Below, one piece after another: positions 26,247 through 35,475 of a DNA stretch of 64,000 nucleotides (positions are counted from its first letter, which is position 1; the number at the start of each line of letters is the position of its first letter). Under the pieces are notes generated by a model, which worked only from the letters and a program-made list of their open reading frames with translations, was not told the DNA's origin and ran no database searches. The position numbers and the translations under genes were made by a program. The stretch comes from Boseongicola sp. Its GTDB lineage: Bacteria > Pseudomonadota > Alphaproteobacteria > Rhodobacterales > Rhodobacteraceae. Location of the stretch: contig CP046179.1 of assembly GCA_014075275.1 (NCBI GenBank), positions 2,241,932 through 2,305,931 on the forward strand. Reading direction: 5' to 3'.

Positions 26247-26939
26247 TCAACTTAGCCATGGGATGAGCGCGGCTGTTTCAGGTTCGGGCGGTGCCATCCC
26301 GGCATTACGCTCGATAAGATAACGGAAAGCCATTGCGGTTGGTGCGGACAAAGACTGTTGGCTGGCAAGAGCCCAAAGGCCGCCTGCAGAATCCGCGTCA
26401 GCGTCCAATGCCCTGGCAAGTCCGGTCTGGCCGGTTCCTTCCAAGCCGCTTAGCACTTCAGTCCTTTTGCTTCGAAGACACAGGCTCTCTTTTGGTTCGG
26501 GATCAAGTTTCACGACCCCAATCCTGTGGCCTGTCCGGAAACCGTTGTGGATCACGGCGCGCGCATCGGGATCTGCAATAGCATAATGGTCGCGATAGGT
26601 TTCCCAATTCCAAAAAAGATTGTCGGGTGTGGAAGTTGCCTGCAACAAATCGGCCAACAAAATCGCCGTCGCCAAAATGAACACTGGAAAATCTTCTTCC
26701 GGAAAAGCTGCTGCCAGCAACACCGCCGCGTATGTGTCGGCTTCGGCTGAATGCCGGAACTGGCAGTCCTGCTTGTAGACAAGGCGATACAGGTCGCCCC
26801 GATCCGGGACGCCCGGGCTGAACCCGGGAAGGCCAATTGCCAACCGTTCCATCGTCTTTTCAGGCGTATTCCTAACAAAAGCCTTTAGATCAGCAATGAC
26901 CTGTCGGGTTCGGAACACTTCCGCCGCACTGATTTTCAT
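26247..26939 (-). CDS. Conserved protein of unknown function
   Basis: 230 residues, no signal peptide. It contains a hydrophobic helix PVFILATAILLADLLQA that may be buried rather than membrane-spanning, and Trp-rich NLFWNWETYRDHYA. The C-terminus is MAFRYLIERNAGMAPPEPETAALIPWLS. It sits between dapD and the 112-residue protein gene in the same direction, 41 bases from the latter, so probably co-transcribed. No family recognised. Confidence 0.65.
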   Translation of the reverse strand: MKISAAEVFRTRQVIADLKAFVRNTPEKTMERLAIGLPGFSPGVPDRGDLYRLVYKQDCQFRHSAEADTYAAVLLAAAFPEEDFPVFILATAILLADLLQATSTPDNLFWNWETYRDHYAIADPDARAVIHNGFRTGHRIGVVKLDPEPKESLCLRSKRTEVLSGLEGTGQTGLARALDADADSAGGLWALASQQSLSAPTAMAFRYLIERNAGMAPPEPETAALIPWLS

Positions 26940-27065
26940 GCAGCATTCATAAATCTGGGGGGTGGCGGCATCGCGACGTTCTGGCGACCATTGCGGGGAG
27001 AATACAGGGCGCGACTGCCCTGAACCCGGCGCATTATCGACTACATTATTAATAGTAGCTTAAGG

Positions 27066-27089
27066 CCGCCGCACCTCATAGCGCGGCGG
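27066..27089 (-). terminator. GC-rich hairpin downstream of dapD
   Basis: CCGCCGC / GCGGCGG arms with a 10-base loop lie about 30 bases past the dapD stop. There is no good T-run, so it may be a processing or attenuating hairpin rather than a full intrinsic terminator. Confidence 0.4.
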
Positions 27090-27114
27090 TTCGGTCAACT
27101 TAACTAGACAATAT

Positions 27115-27942
27115 TCAGTCGCGCAGCAGTTCATTAATGCCGGTCTTCGAGCGGGTGCGCTCGTCCACGCGCTTTACGATCACGGCGCAATATAGATTGA
27201 TGTTGTTCTTGGTTGGCATCGAACCTGCGACAACCACTGAATAGGGCGGAACTTCACCGTACATCACTTCGCCAGTTTCGCGATCGACGATCTTCGTGGA
27301 CTGGCCGATGAAAACGCCCATTCCCAAAACCGAACCTTCGCGCACGATGCAGCCTTCAACAACTTCAGAGCGGGCTCCGATAAAGCAGTTGTCTTCAATG
27401 ATGGTGGGCCCCGCTTGCATGGGTTCCAACACACCGCCAATGCCAACGCCGCCGGATAGGTGAACGTGTTTACCGATCTGAGCGCAAGACCCAACAGTCG
27501 CCCAACCGTCGACCATGGACCCTTCATCAACATATGCGCCAATGTTCACGAAGGACGGCATAAGCACGACACCAGGAGCAACGTAGGCAGATCGGCGAAC
27601 GATCGAACCAGGCACCGCGCGGAAACCTGCGTCGCGCCATTGATTATCACCCCAACCCGCAAACTTCGAAGGCACTTTGTCCCACCAGCTCGAATTGCCA
27701 TTCCCACCGGGAATCTGCTCCATGTCATTCAGGCGAAACGACAGCAAGACGGCCTTTTTGGCCCATTGGTTCACATGCCAACTGCCATCGTCTTTCTTTT
27801 CGGCGACACGAAGGGACCCGCTGTCTAGAGCATTCAGAGTGTCTTCAATGGCTTCTCGGGTCTCGCCGGTTGTGGCGGGAGAGACAGTCTCCCGTGTTTC
27901 CCAGGCGGTCTCAATAGCAGCTTCAAGTTGAGCGTTTGACAT
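27115..27942 (-). CDS. dapD: Tetrahydrodipicolinate N-succinyltransferase
   Basis: Transfers succinyl from succinyl-CoA to tetrahydrodipicolinate in the lysine/DAP pathway. It has 275 residues. The N-terminal helical domain ([15 protein letters not shown]) is followed by the left-handed beta-helix of hexapeptide repeats: [60 protein letters not shown]-terminal [25 protein letters not shown] is typical. AAGGGA is 7 bases before the ATG. dapE, the next-but-one enzyme, is 4.5 kb away. Confidence 0.95.
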   Translation of the reverse strand: MSNAQLEAAIETAWETRETVSPATTGETREAIEDTLNALDSGSLRVAEKKDDGSWHVNQWAKKAVLLSFRLNDMEQIPGGNGNSSWWDKVPSKFAGWGDNQWRDAGFRAVPGSIVRRSAYVAPGVVLMPSFVNIGAYVDEGSMVDGWATVGSCAQIGKHVHLSGGVGIGGVLEPMQAGPTIIEDNCFIGARSEVVEGCIVREGSVLGMGVFIGQSTKIVDRETGEVMYGEVPPYSVVVAGSMPTKNNINLYCAVIVKRVDERTRSKTGINELLRD

Positions 27943-28001
27943 AGGTGATTCCCTTGGCATGCGTTTGTGCGGCTGATACCGGCAGATTGGATCAAGAGCA
28001 A

Positions 28002-28928
28002 TCAGTCGAAAGGACCAGGCGCTGGATTTGCACCACACACCAAAACCGCAACCGACCCAGAAGTGACTGGCCGATAGACTCCTGAAGTCAAAGCAGCTAG
28101 CGCCGTTGCCCCCGCAGGTTCGACCCACTGACGACAGACATTCCATAAAAGTTTCTGGGCGTCAGCGATTGCTTCATCTGTTACCAACACAGACTGGATG
28201 TCGTGTTCCTGCGCCAGACCAAAGCAAAGTTCTCCGATACGCTTAGCGCCAAGTGCGTTGGCGGCAATCCCGCCAACCTCAACGTCGACAGGCTTTCCGG
28301 CTTCAATGGCGGCATGGAGCGTCGGTGCGCGTTCCGGCTCAACCGCTACAACATTCCGACGTCCCTCCAGCCACGAAAGTGCTCCGCCAATAAGCCCGCC
28401 GCCGCCGACGGCTATCAATACAGTGGAAGAGGCTAGATGCTGAGCCTCCCATTCGCGCACGACAGTGCCCTGTCCGGCCAGTGTTTTCGGCGCATCATAG
28501 GCATGTATTTGCATTGCCCCGTTTTCAGCCTCGAATGCCCGTGCTTGGGCTAAAGCCTCTGCGTAATGGCCCGACACCACATGCAAGTCTGCCCCCGTAT
28601 TCCGGATCAAAGCGATTTTCGACGGTCCGGCGAGTTCGGGCACAAATACCGTTGCCCGATGACCCAATTTTCGAGCTGCGTAGGCTACTGCCGCACCGTG
28701 ATTACCGCCCGAAGCCGCGACAACGCCTGCTTCGGGCACTTTGCTGTTCAGAAGCGTATTAAACGCGCCCCTGACCTTGAAACTGCCGGTCGGTTGAGCA
28801 TTTTTCAGTTTCAGCTCGATCATGCGGCCCTCGATCAACCCGTGCGATTCCAGCACAGGTGTTCGATGGACGTGTCCCTGAATGCGATCTCCGGCAGCGG
28901 CAATTTCATCGGAAGTCGGTGGAAGCAT
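28002..28928 (-). CDS. Threonine/serine dehydratase-like PLP enzyme
   Basis: Fold-type II PLP protein of 308 residues. The PLP lysine lies in [10 protein letters not shown], the phosphate loop is [10 protein letters not shown], and [18 protein letters not shown] is the Asn substrate loop. It is short, with no regulatory ACT tail, so resembles catabolic threonine dehydratase or serine racemase. Exact substrate cannot be decided. It lies 59 bases upstream of dapD in the same direction and is divergent from the LOG gene. Confidence 0.87.
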   Translation of the reverse strand: MLPPTSDEIAAAGDRIQGHVHRTPVLESHGLIEGRMIELKLKNAQPTGSFKVRGAFNTLLNSKVPEAGVVAASGGNHGAAVAYAARKLGHRATVFVPELAGPSKIALIRNTGADLHVVSGHYAEALAQARAFEAENGAMQIHAYDAPKTLAGQGTVVREWEAQHLASSTVLIAVGGGGLIGGALSWLEGRRNVVAVEPERAPTLHAAIEAGKPVDVEVGGIAANALGAKRIGELCFGLAQEHDIQSVLVTDEAIADAQKLLWNVCRQWVEPAGATALAALTSGVYRPVTSGSVAVLVCGANPAPGPFD

Positions 28929-29003
28929 CTGATCGCAACTCTGCTATTGGACAAGGTCTGCCCTTCCTGCCATGCAGGTGGTTCGAGTTACAAGGAGCCG
29001 ATT

Positions 29004-29849
29004 ATGAACGAGGACCGTCGCCATCTGTTTCGCGATGCGCACCAGGATCGCGAAAGCGTAAAAGGCATACCTGACACGCCGCAAACACGGTCGCCTTCTT
29101 ACAATCTGGCATTCGCGGATGCGGACTTTTTGTGTCGTGACGAATTGCGGCCTGTCCGTTTGCAACTGGAATTGCTGAAGCCTGAGATGTTGATGACGGA
29201 ATACGGCATCAAATCAACGGTGGTGCTGTTTGGCGGTGCACGCATTCCGGAGCCTGCCAAGAAAGATAGTGCGCGAACGAAAACGTTGGCTGACCTTTCA
29301 CGGTTCTACGACGAGGCCCGTAAATTCGCTCATCTGGTGACAGAAAGATCCTTGAAAGACGGCGGCGGCGAGAACGTTATCGTAACCGGTGGAGGACCCG
29401 GCGTGATGGAGGCCGGTAACAGAGGGGCACAAGATGCTGGTGGAGTGTCAATTGGGCTTAATATTGTGTTGCCTCACGAACAAGCTCCGAACCTTTTTGT
29501 CACGCCAGAACTGGCGTTCAACTTCCACTACTTCGCCATCCGGAAAATGCACTTTTTGATGCGGGCTAACGCTATCGCAGTTTTCCCGGGTGGCTTCGGA
29601 ACCATGGACGAGCTGTTCGAGACGCTGACACTTATTCAGACCGGGCGCATGCAGCGCGTGCCATTCCTGCTGTTTGGGCGCGAATTTTGGGAGAAAATTA
29701 TCAACTGGGAAGCTCTGGCGGATGCCGGCACGATTTCAGACGATGATCTGGACCTATTTCGCATTGTCGAGACCGCAGACGAAGCAATGTCTTGTATCGA
29801 CGAATGGCACCTTCCAGCAACGAAACGAGACGGAATTCCCGGGCGTTAG
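29004..29849 (+). CDS. LOG family protein (TIGR00730-like)
   Basis: Rossmann-fold nucleotide 5'-monophosphate phosphoribohydrolase family, related to the plant cytokinin-activating LOG. It has about 281 residues. Core motifs are VVLFGGARIPEP, VIVTGGGPGVMEAGNRGA, LNIVLPHEQAPN, FHYFAIRKMHFLMRANAIAVFPGGFGTMDELFETLTLIQT. The longer N-terminus before the core is typical of the bacterial large-LOG subgroup. The ATG at 29004 has AAGGAG at 7 bases; the open frame upstream is antisense to the dehydratase gene. Confidence 0.9.
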   Translation: MNEDRRHLFRDAHQDRESVKGIPDTPQTRSPSYNLAFADADFLCRDELRPVRLQLELLKPEMLMTEYGIKSTVVLFGGARIPEPAKKDSARTKTLADLSRFYDEARKFAHLVTERSLKDGGGENVIVTGGGPGVMEAGNRGAQDAGGVSIGLNIVLPHEQAPNLFVTPELAFNFHYFAIRKMHFLMRANAIAVFPGGFGTMDELFETLTLIQTGRMQRVPFLLFGREFWEKIINWEALADAGTISDDDLDLFRIVETADEAMSCIDEWHLPATKRDGIPGR

Positions 29850-29918
29850 CTTGTCAGACTTGAACCGGCGTCGCGCTCCGGCAAGGTTACTTGAGAAAAG
29901 TGCGCAAAGGGATCGGCC

Positions 29919-30155
29919 ATGAAATTCATTGTGTTTTTGATCATCGGCGGCTGCGCAGGCTGGCTGGCCGCGCGATTTATGAACAAAAGCCAAGGCCTTT
30001 GGATGAACCTTTTGATCGGGATCATCGGAGCTTATCTCGGTGGATTTCTTGCCGGAGCCGTCGGGCTTTCGGCCACAGGGATCATTGGCGAATTGATCGT
30101 CGCCACTGTTGGCGCTGTCATTCTGCTTTGGGGTGTCGGAAAGTTAAAGGCGTAA
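29919..30155 (+). CDS. GlsB/YeaQ/YmgE family stress membrane protein
   Basis: A 78-residue protein with three hydrophobic, glycine-rich segments (FIVFLIIGGCAGWLAARF, LWMNLLIGIIGAYLGGFLAGA, IGELIVATVGAVILLWGVGKL), matching the transglycosylase-associated protein family. Members often respond to general stress; the function is unknown. AAAGGGA precedes the ATG. Convergent with rlmN. Confidence 0.9.
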   Translation: MKFIVFLIIGGCAGWLAARFMNKSQGLWMNLLIGIIGAYLGGFLAGAVGLSATGIIGELIVATVGAVILLWGVGKLKA

Positions 30156-30165
30156 CCCTAACGTC

Positions 30166-31347
30166 TTAAAGCCCCGCCTCGGCAGCGATTTCCTTGCGTG
30201 ATTTGCGGGCGCGTTCAGTAGCCGATTTTAACTGGCCGCAAGCCGCCATAATGTCTTCACCGCGCGGTGTCCGAATGGGCGAGGCATAACCAGCTTTATA
30301 AACAATTTCAGCAAATGCCTCGATCCGCTCCCAATCCGACCGCTCATAGGGCGCGCCAGGCCATTCGTTAAACGGTATCAGATTGATTTTGGCGGGAATG
30401 CCTTTGATGAGATCAACCAACCGGCGGGCATCGTCATCGCTGTCGTTCACGTCTTTCAACATCACGTATTCAAATGTAATCCGCTCGGAATTCGACACTT
30501 TTGGATACTCGCGCAAGGCATCCAGTAACTCGGCGATTGGCCAACGACGGTTGATCGGAACCAGTTTGTTGCGCGTTTCATCGGTCGTCGCATGAAACGA
30601 TACCGCCAACATGCAACCGATTTCGTCGGCGGTTCGGGCAATTTCTGGGACAACGCCACTGGTAGACAGCGTGATGCGCCGTCGCGATAGGCTGATGCCC
30701 TCTCGATCCATCGCTATGATCATTGCGTCGCGCACCGCTTCGAAGTTGTACAGCGGCTCGCCCATACCCATCAGAACGACGTTCGATAAAAGGCGCGGGC
30801 CGTTGTCACCGGTGCCCAGACCTGGTTCAGGCCATTCGCCAAGGTCATCACAGGCCAGCATGATCTGACCGACGATCTCGCCCGGGGTGAGATTGCGAAC
30901 CAGTTTCTGGGTGCCTGTATGGCAGAACGAACAGGTTAGCGTGCAGCCGACCTGGCTGGAGATGCATAATGTTCCGCGATCGGTTTCGGGAATGTAAACC
31001 GTCTCTACTTCATGTCCGCCTGCAATGCGCACCAGATATTTGCGTGTGCCGTCAGCGCTTACATCACGTGTCACCACTTCGGGCAGTTCGATCACGAATT
31101 TGCTGGCAAGAAGGGCACGATAATCCTTGGCCAGATTGGTCATCTCCGAAAAATCGCGGACGCCCCAGTGGTAGATCCATTGCCAAATCTGGTTGGCGCG
31201 CATCTTGGATTGCTTTTCTGGCGTGCCAGCTTCGATCAAGGCCGCGCGCAATGCATCACGGGTCAAACCAACTAAGTTGGTGGGCCCATCGGGCAATTTC
31301 CTTGGGATCGTCAAGACGTCCTGGGTGATCGGTGTTTCGGCAGGCAT
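30166..31347 (-). CDS. rlmN: Dual-specificity RNA methyltransferase RlmN
   Basis: Radical-SAM enzyme methylating C2 of A2503 in 23S rRNA and A37 in some tRNAs. About 393 residues. The SAM cluster motif is [13 protein letters not shown] (CxxxCxxC), with [25 protein letters not shown] and a C-terminal catalytic Cys in DIMAACGQL. Two closely spaced Mets precede; the ATG at 31347 has AAGGA at 8 bases and is preferred over 31356. Confidence 0.95.
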   Translation of the reverse strand: MPAETPITQDVLTIPRKLPDGPTNLVGLTRDALRAALIEAGTPEKQSKMRANQIWQWIYHWGVRDFSEMTNLAKDYRALLASKFVIELPEVVTRDVSADGTRKYLVRIAGGHEVETVYIPETDRGTLCISSQVGCTLTCSFCHTGTQKLVRNLTPGEIVGQIMLACDDLGEWPEPGLGTGDNGPRLLSNVVLMGMGEPLYNFEAVRDAMIIAMDREGISLSRRRITLSTSGVVPEIARTADEIGCMLAVSFHATTDETRNKLVPINRRWPIAELLDALREYPKVSNSERITFEYVMLKDVNDSDDDARRLVDLIKGIPAKINLIPFNEWPGAPYERSDWERIEAFAEIVYKAGYASPIRTPRGEDIMAACGQLKSATERARKSRKEIAAEAGL

Positions 31348-31532
31348 AGCGCTCATCCTTGGCTCAGAGGCGGCATATATGCGATGCACCGTCGTTTGCC
31401 AAAGAGATTCGGAACTTCTTTTGTTGACTTAAACTTCGAGGAACTTGGGCAAAGGCCAATGTTGGCAGTGCACCCTACGACCGCAACTCACGTAAATGCG
31501 ACGTATGAATAGCGACCGCGAAGCCTCATCTG

Positions 31533-32060
31533 TCAACTGGAACAGCGGTTATCGGCGTCCTGGATCATTGCGGTTGCCCCAAGAAGAGAGAACGTGTCCT
31601 TGGTCTGCGTTCCGCGGGAGGACCGGGCCGTCAAAACGGCATTTGCGCCCCGCTTCATGGCCGTGACAATTTTTTGATCGTCCGCTGGCGTTGCAGGCCA
31701 AGCGTATTCGCCTTCGGTGAACAACTCAAAAGTCGTGCCACCGACATCCATCGTGACCGTTGATCCTTCGGCGAACGGGTAGCCGCCTGTAAAGCTGACT
31801 TCCGCAACAACATCCTGCTGGGGTCTGTAAGTAACGAACAGCAAAATGTCGCCACGGCGCACTGAAACCTGACGGCCGTCACGAGTATTTGTGGTTTCTT
31901 TTGGGGCCGTTACTGCCCAGCATTCTTTTGGATCCGAGCCTTCGAAAACCGCCCAGTCTGTATCAGCAGCAACGCGATTTGTTACTTCTTGCGCTGAAAT
32001 CGGTGCTGCGCACAGCACGCTGGCCGCCGCGATCAGAGTTGCAAATGCCCGTCTTGCCAT
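31533..32060 (-). CDS. Invasion-associated locus B (IalB)-like exported protein
   Basis: 175 residues with a Sec signal peptide (RRAFATLIAAASVLCAAPISA). The mature domain shows DWAVFEGSDPKECWAVTAPKE, GDILLFVTYRPQQ and GGTTFELFTEGEYAW. It matches the IalB family widespread in non-pathogenic alphaproteobacteria. Periplasmic; no established role outside Bartonella. Divergent from the asparaginase gene. Confidence 0.87.
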   Translation of the reverse strand: MARRAFATLIAAASVLCAAPISAQEVTNRVAADTDWAVFEGSDPKECWAVTAPKETTNTRDGRQVSVRRGDILLFVTYRPQQDVVAEVSFTGGYPFAEGSTVTMDVGGTTFELFTEGEYAWPATPADDQKIVTAMKRGANAVLTARSSRGTQTKDTFSLLGATAMIQDADNRCSS

Positions 32061-32216
32061 GATTTTCGCCTTTGCCTGCGCGGCCGGGCCCCTGATTTCA
32101 TAGGGTGCTCCGGGCCGAAAATGCTCTTACCAACAGGGCATGGATAGCGTATCTCATGCGCAATATGGAACCCCCTGCGGCGGAAAATTGCCGTGACAAA
32201 TTCGCGAGGTCATTCA

Positions 32217-33209
32217 ATGTCTGATCCTGTGCTTTTGGCCGAAACGACGCGGGGGCCTTTCGTGGAATCGCGACACTTCGGCCACGCAGTAATCTCGCGC
32301 GCGGATGGATCGATCGTCGAAAGTTGGGGGAACCCCACGGAACTGGTATTTGCTCGGTCAGCGGCGAAGATTTTGCAGGCTCTGCCATTGGTCGAAAGTG
32401 GCGCAGGTACCAGCCTTTCAACAGAGCGGTTGGCACTGGCTTGCGCAAGTCATTCGGCCGAACGTCGCCATGTGGAGATGATTTCGGACTGGCTAGGCGA
32501 TCTTGGCCTTGACGAACACGCCCTTTGTTGCGGTCCCCAGGCGTCACGGGATGAGGCACTGGCCGAAGAAATGATCAAGACCGGCGAGCCAGTGACGCGG
32601 GCATTTAATTGGTGTTCTGGCAAGCACTCGGGATTTTTGACGCTGTCTAAACACTTGGGAGCCGAGCTCGACTATGTGAATATTGATCATCCGGTTCAGC
32701 TGGCGGTGCGTGAAGCCTTTGAAGATATGACTGGAATGGATAGTCCGGGTTTTGGATTTGACGGCTGCTCGGCCCCAAACTTTGCAACCAACTTGTCTGC
32801 CATGGCGCGGGCGATGGCAGTGATTGCTGCCGCAGAAGATCGAGCGGATGTGCGAGGCAAAGCTGCCAGTGAGCTATGCCGAGCAATGATCGCTCATCCT
32901 GAAATGGTGGGCGGTGAAGGGCGTGTTGATACAGAGTTGATGCGAGTGGCGCGCGAACCAGTTGCGATCAAGTCGGGCGCCGAAGGATTCTATGTTGCGA
33001 TCATTCCGGGGCAGAAGTTGGGAATTGCTCTGAAAGTTTCCGATGGCGCTTCACGCGGTTCGGAAGTGGCAATCGCCGCATTGTTGGTGCGGCTTGGGGT
33101 TTTGGATATCAATCATCCCGTTGTCTCGGGCATTCTTGCGCAGACGCTCACCAACTGGGCTGGGCTTGCGGTTGGGTCGGTTCGGCCTGCTGAGGGTTTA
33201 TTGGCTTGA
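32217..33209 (+). CDS. Asparaginase of the AsnA-II (R. etli) type
   Basis: Predicted L-asparagine amidohydrolase, about 330 residues, of the DUF/AsnA_II family unrelated to E. coli type I/II enzymes. Family markers are TRGPFVESRHFGHAVISRADGSIVESWG, RSAAKILQALPLVESG, the Ser-Lys catalytic region CASHSAERRH and NWCSGKHSGFL, and GFGFDGCSAPNFA. The ATG at 32217 has GAGG about 8 bases upstream; a longer frame starts 24 bases earlier. Assimilation of asparagine as a nitrogen source is the likely role. Confidence 0.9.
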   Translation: MSDPVLLAETTRGPFVESRHFGHAVISRADGSIVESWGNPTELVFARSAAKILQALPLVESGAGTSLSTERLALACASHSAERRHVEMISDWLGDLGLDEHALCCGPQASRDEALAEEMIKTGEPVTRAFNWCSGKHSGFLTLSKHLGAELDYVNIDHPVQLAVREAFEDMTGMDSPGFGFDGCSAPNFATNLSAMARAMAVIAAAEDRADVRGKAASELCRAMIAHPEMVGGEGRVDTELMRVAREPVAIKSGAEGFYVAIIPGQKLGIALKVSDGASRGSEVAIAALLVRLGVLDINHPVVSGILAQTLTNWAGLAVGSVRPAEGLLA

Positions 33210-33222
33210 AGTTCTTAAGTGG

Positions 33223-34128
33223 CTAGTTAGTGATAAATTCATTGATTTCATAGCCTTGCAGGAATAGCAGAGCCGTAAGATCGCCGTGATTTACTTTGAT
33301 TGGAGCTGCTGCTGCAACCGCCGGTTTCGCGTGGAGAGCAACCCCAAGTCCGGCGCGGTGGATCATCGCAAGATCGTTGGCTCCATCACCAACTGCGATG
33401 GCATCATCCGGCGAAACACCAAGCCGAGCAGTGATTTCTTCGAGAGCTTCGACCTTTGCTTCTTGCCCCAAAATGGGACGTTGAACCGTTCCTGATAGTA
33501 TGTCGCCGTCTTCGATCAGAGTGTTTGCACGATTTTCGTCAAATCCCAGGAGCCGGGAAATTGCGGATGTGAACTGAACAAATCCGCCTGATACCAGTGC
33601 GGCATAGACGCCATTGCCCTTCATAGTTGCCACGAGAGTTTGGCCCCCTGCGGCAAGGGTAATGCGATCTTGCAGAACTTTCTCGATGACGTCTGTTCCC
33701 AAACCTTTCAATAATCCCACGCGTTCATCGATTGCCGCGTCGAAATCCAATTCACCGTTCATCGCTCGTGCCGTGATTTGAGAAACGCGGTCACCGACAC
33801 CGGCTTCGGCGGCCAACTCGTCGATGCATTCCTGATTGATCATGGTGCTGTCCATGTCGGCAATCAGTAGCTTTTTGCGACGATTCCCAGACGGCAGAAC
33901 GTTGACATCGACACCCATGCCAGCAATGTCGCTTCTTACTTCCGAAATGTTGGAAGGCGTTGTTATGGCCGGAAATTCTGCAGCCTCGTCGGGAGCCAGC
34001 CAATGCGCGTCTCCGCCACCCCAGGCCGACTGCAAGGATGACACCAAAGCCGGATCCAACTTTCCGGGCTGAGCGATAAGCGAGATAATCTGAGGCTCTG
34101 ACACGTGTGTTTCCGATAGTGAATTCAC
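33223..34128 (-). CDS. serB: Phosphoserine phosphatase
   Basis: Last step of serine synthesis. 301 residues: an N-terminal divergent ACT-like half (residues 1-85), then the HAD domain with DxDST motif IADMDSTMINQE, LVSGGF, and GDGANDLAMI. Divergent from serC, with 131 bases between them, and close to serC-serA, so all three enzymes of the phosphorylated serine pathway lie together. Confidence 0.95.
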   Translation of the reverse strand: MNSLSETHVSEPQIISLIAQPGKLDPALVSSLQSAWGGGDAHWLAPDEAAEFPAITTPSNISEVRSDIAGMGVDVNVLPSGNRRKKLLIADMDSTMINQECIDELAAEAGVGDRVSQITARAMNGELDFDAAIDERVGLLKGLGTDVIEKVLQDRITLAAGGQTLVATMKGNGVYAALVSGGFVQFTSAISRLLGFDENRANTLIEDGDILSGTVQRPILGQEAKVEALEEITARLGVSPDDAIAVGDGANDLAMIHRAGLGVALHAKPAVAAAAPIKVNHGDLTALLFLQGYEINEFITN

Positions 34129-34210
34129 GGGTCAAAAAGCGACCCTTTCCCCGCCTCTAGCGTCAATTCCGTGCTTGCGAAACCCTTTTTGCATCCGTAT
34201 TGCGGTCAGT

Positions 34211-34259
34211 GGGACACCCCTCCCCAACGAGGGGCATATATCTGGAAGGATATTCAGTG
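34211..34259 (+). ncRNA. serC leader RNA motif (candidate cis-regulator)
   Basis: Immediately upstream of serC. The first hairpin is CCCCT/AGGGG (34217-34221, 34230-34234) with a CCCCAACG loop. The second is ATATC/GATAT (34238-34242, 34249-34253), whose loop and 3' arm contain the Shine-Dalgarno GAAGGA. Position, order and SD sequestration match the alphaproteobacterial serC motif described from comparative genomics. The ligand or trans-factor is unknown. Confidence 0.7.
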
Positions 34260-35414
34260 ATGGATATGAATACCCCGGCGACGCGGCCGGCAAATCCGCG
34301 TTTTTCGTCTGGCCCTTGTGCCAAGCCCCCTACTTTTACATTGGAAAGTCTTAACGATGCCCCACTAGGGCGGTCGCACCGTGCTGCCGTTGGCAAGGCG
34401 AAGCTTAAGTTGGCCATCGACAAAACCCGCGAGATTTTGGGCGTTCCAGACGACTATTTGATCGGGATTGTGCCTGCCTCGGATACCGGCGCTATGGAAA
34501 TGGCGATGTGGAATTTGCTGGGTGAGCGTCCAGTTGAGATGCTGGCCTGGGAGAGTTTCGGGGCCGGGTGGGTCACGGACGTGGTCAAGCAACTGAAACT
34601 GGATGCCGTTGTAAAGACAGCGGAATATGGACAGATCGTCGATCTGGCCGGAGTCGATTGGGACAAAGACGTTGTGTTTACCTGGAACGGCACGACAAGC
34701 GGCGTGCGGGTTCCGGCGCATTTTGATATTCCTGCCGACCGGGATGGGTTGGCGATTTGTGATGCGACCTCGGCGGCGTTTGCGCAGGACCTGCCTTGGG
34801 ACCGGTTGGATGTTGTGACGTATTCCTGGCAGAAAGTGCTGGGCGGCGAAGCTGCGCATGGGATGTTGATCCTGAGTCCGCGCGCCGTGCAACGTCTTGA
34901 AAATTATACACCTTCCTGGCCTTTGCCGAAGATTTTTCGCCTTACGAAAGGCAGTAAGGTTATTGGTGGCATCTTTGAAGGTGCGACGATCAACACACCA
35001 TCGATGCTGTGCGTTGAGGACTATCTGAATGCGCTTGATTGGGCCGAAAAAGTGGGTGGACTCAATGGGTTAGTCGCCCGGGCGGATGCCAATGCCAAAG
35101 TGCTGCACAATTTCTGTGCGGCGCGGGACTGGATTGCAAATCTGGCGGATGATCCGGCGACATGGTCGAACACCAGTGTTTGCCTGAAGTTCACTGATAC
35201 GCGCATTGTCGACGGTGCAGCATTTGCCAAGACCATTGCAAAACAGCTTGAAAATCAAGGTGTTGCCTTTGATGTTGGGGCATATCGCGACGCGCCCGCT
35301 GGTCTGCGGATCTGGTGCGGTGCGACGGTGGAAACCTCGGATCTTGAGGCGCTGATGCCCTGGCTGGATTGGGCATTTGCCACTGAAATTGCGGCGCTGG
35401 AAGCAGCTGCCTGA
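34260..35414 (+). CDS. serC: Phosphoserine aminotransferase
   Basis: PLP enzyme making phosphoserine from 3-phosphohydroxypyruvate and glutamate. 384 residues of the alphaproteobacterial long-type Ser[72 protein letters not shown] Lys in [15 protein letters not shown]. The start at 34260 (GAAGGA 10 bases upstream) or 34266 is possible. serA follows after 61 bases that contain the 11-bp repeat array. Confidence 0.95.
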   Translation: MDMNTPATRPANPRFSSGPCAKPPTFTLESLNDAPLGRSHRAAVGKAKLKLAIDKTREILGVPDDYLIGIVPASDTGAMEMAMWNLLGERPVEMLAWESFGAGWVTDVVKQLKLDAVVKTAEYGQIVDLAGVDWDKDVVFTWNGTTSGVRVPAHFDIPADRDGLAICDATSAAFAQDLPWDRLDVVTYSWQKVLGGEAAHGMLILSPRAVQRLENYTPSWPLPKIFRLTKGSKVIGGIFEGATINTPSMLCVEDYLNALDWAEKVGGLNGLVARADANAKVLHNFCAARDWIANLADDPATWSNTSVCLKFTDTRIVDGAAFAKTIAKQLENQGVAFDVGAYRDAPAGLRIWCGATVETSDLEALMPWLDWAFATEIAALEAAA

Positions 35415-35429
35415 CCCCTGAAATGGCCT

Positions 35430-35457
35430 GTCGGTATGACGTCGGTATTACGTCGGT
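35430..35457 (+). repeat. 11-bp direct repeat array, locus 2 (GTCGGTAT core)
   Basis: GTCGGTATGAC, GTCGGTATTAC, GTCGGT: two full 11-base units and a partial third, ending 18 bases before the serA start. Sense orientation relative to serA, as at the other two loci. Confidence 0.85.
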
Positions 35458-35475
35458 GCCTCCGAACGATGGATT

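Noticed and set aside
28566-29003. N-terminal extension of the LOG protein frame
   Set aside because: The region is antisense to the dehydratase gene, and the ATG at 29004 has an excellent AAGGAG.
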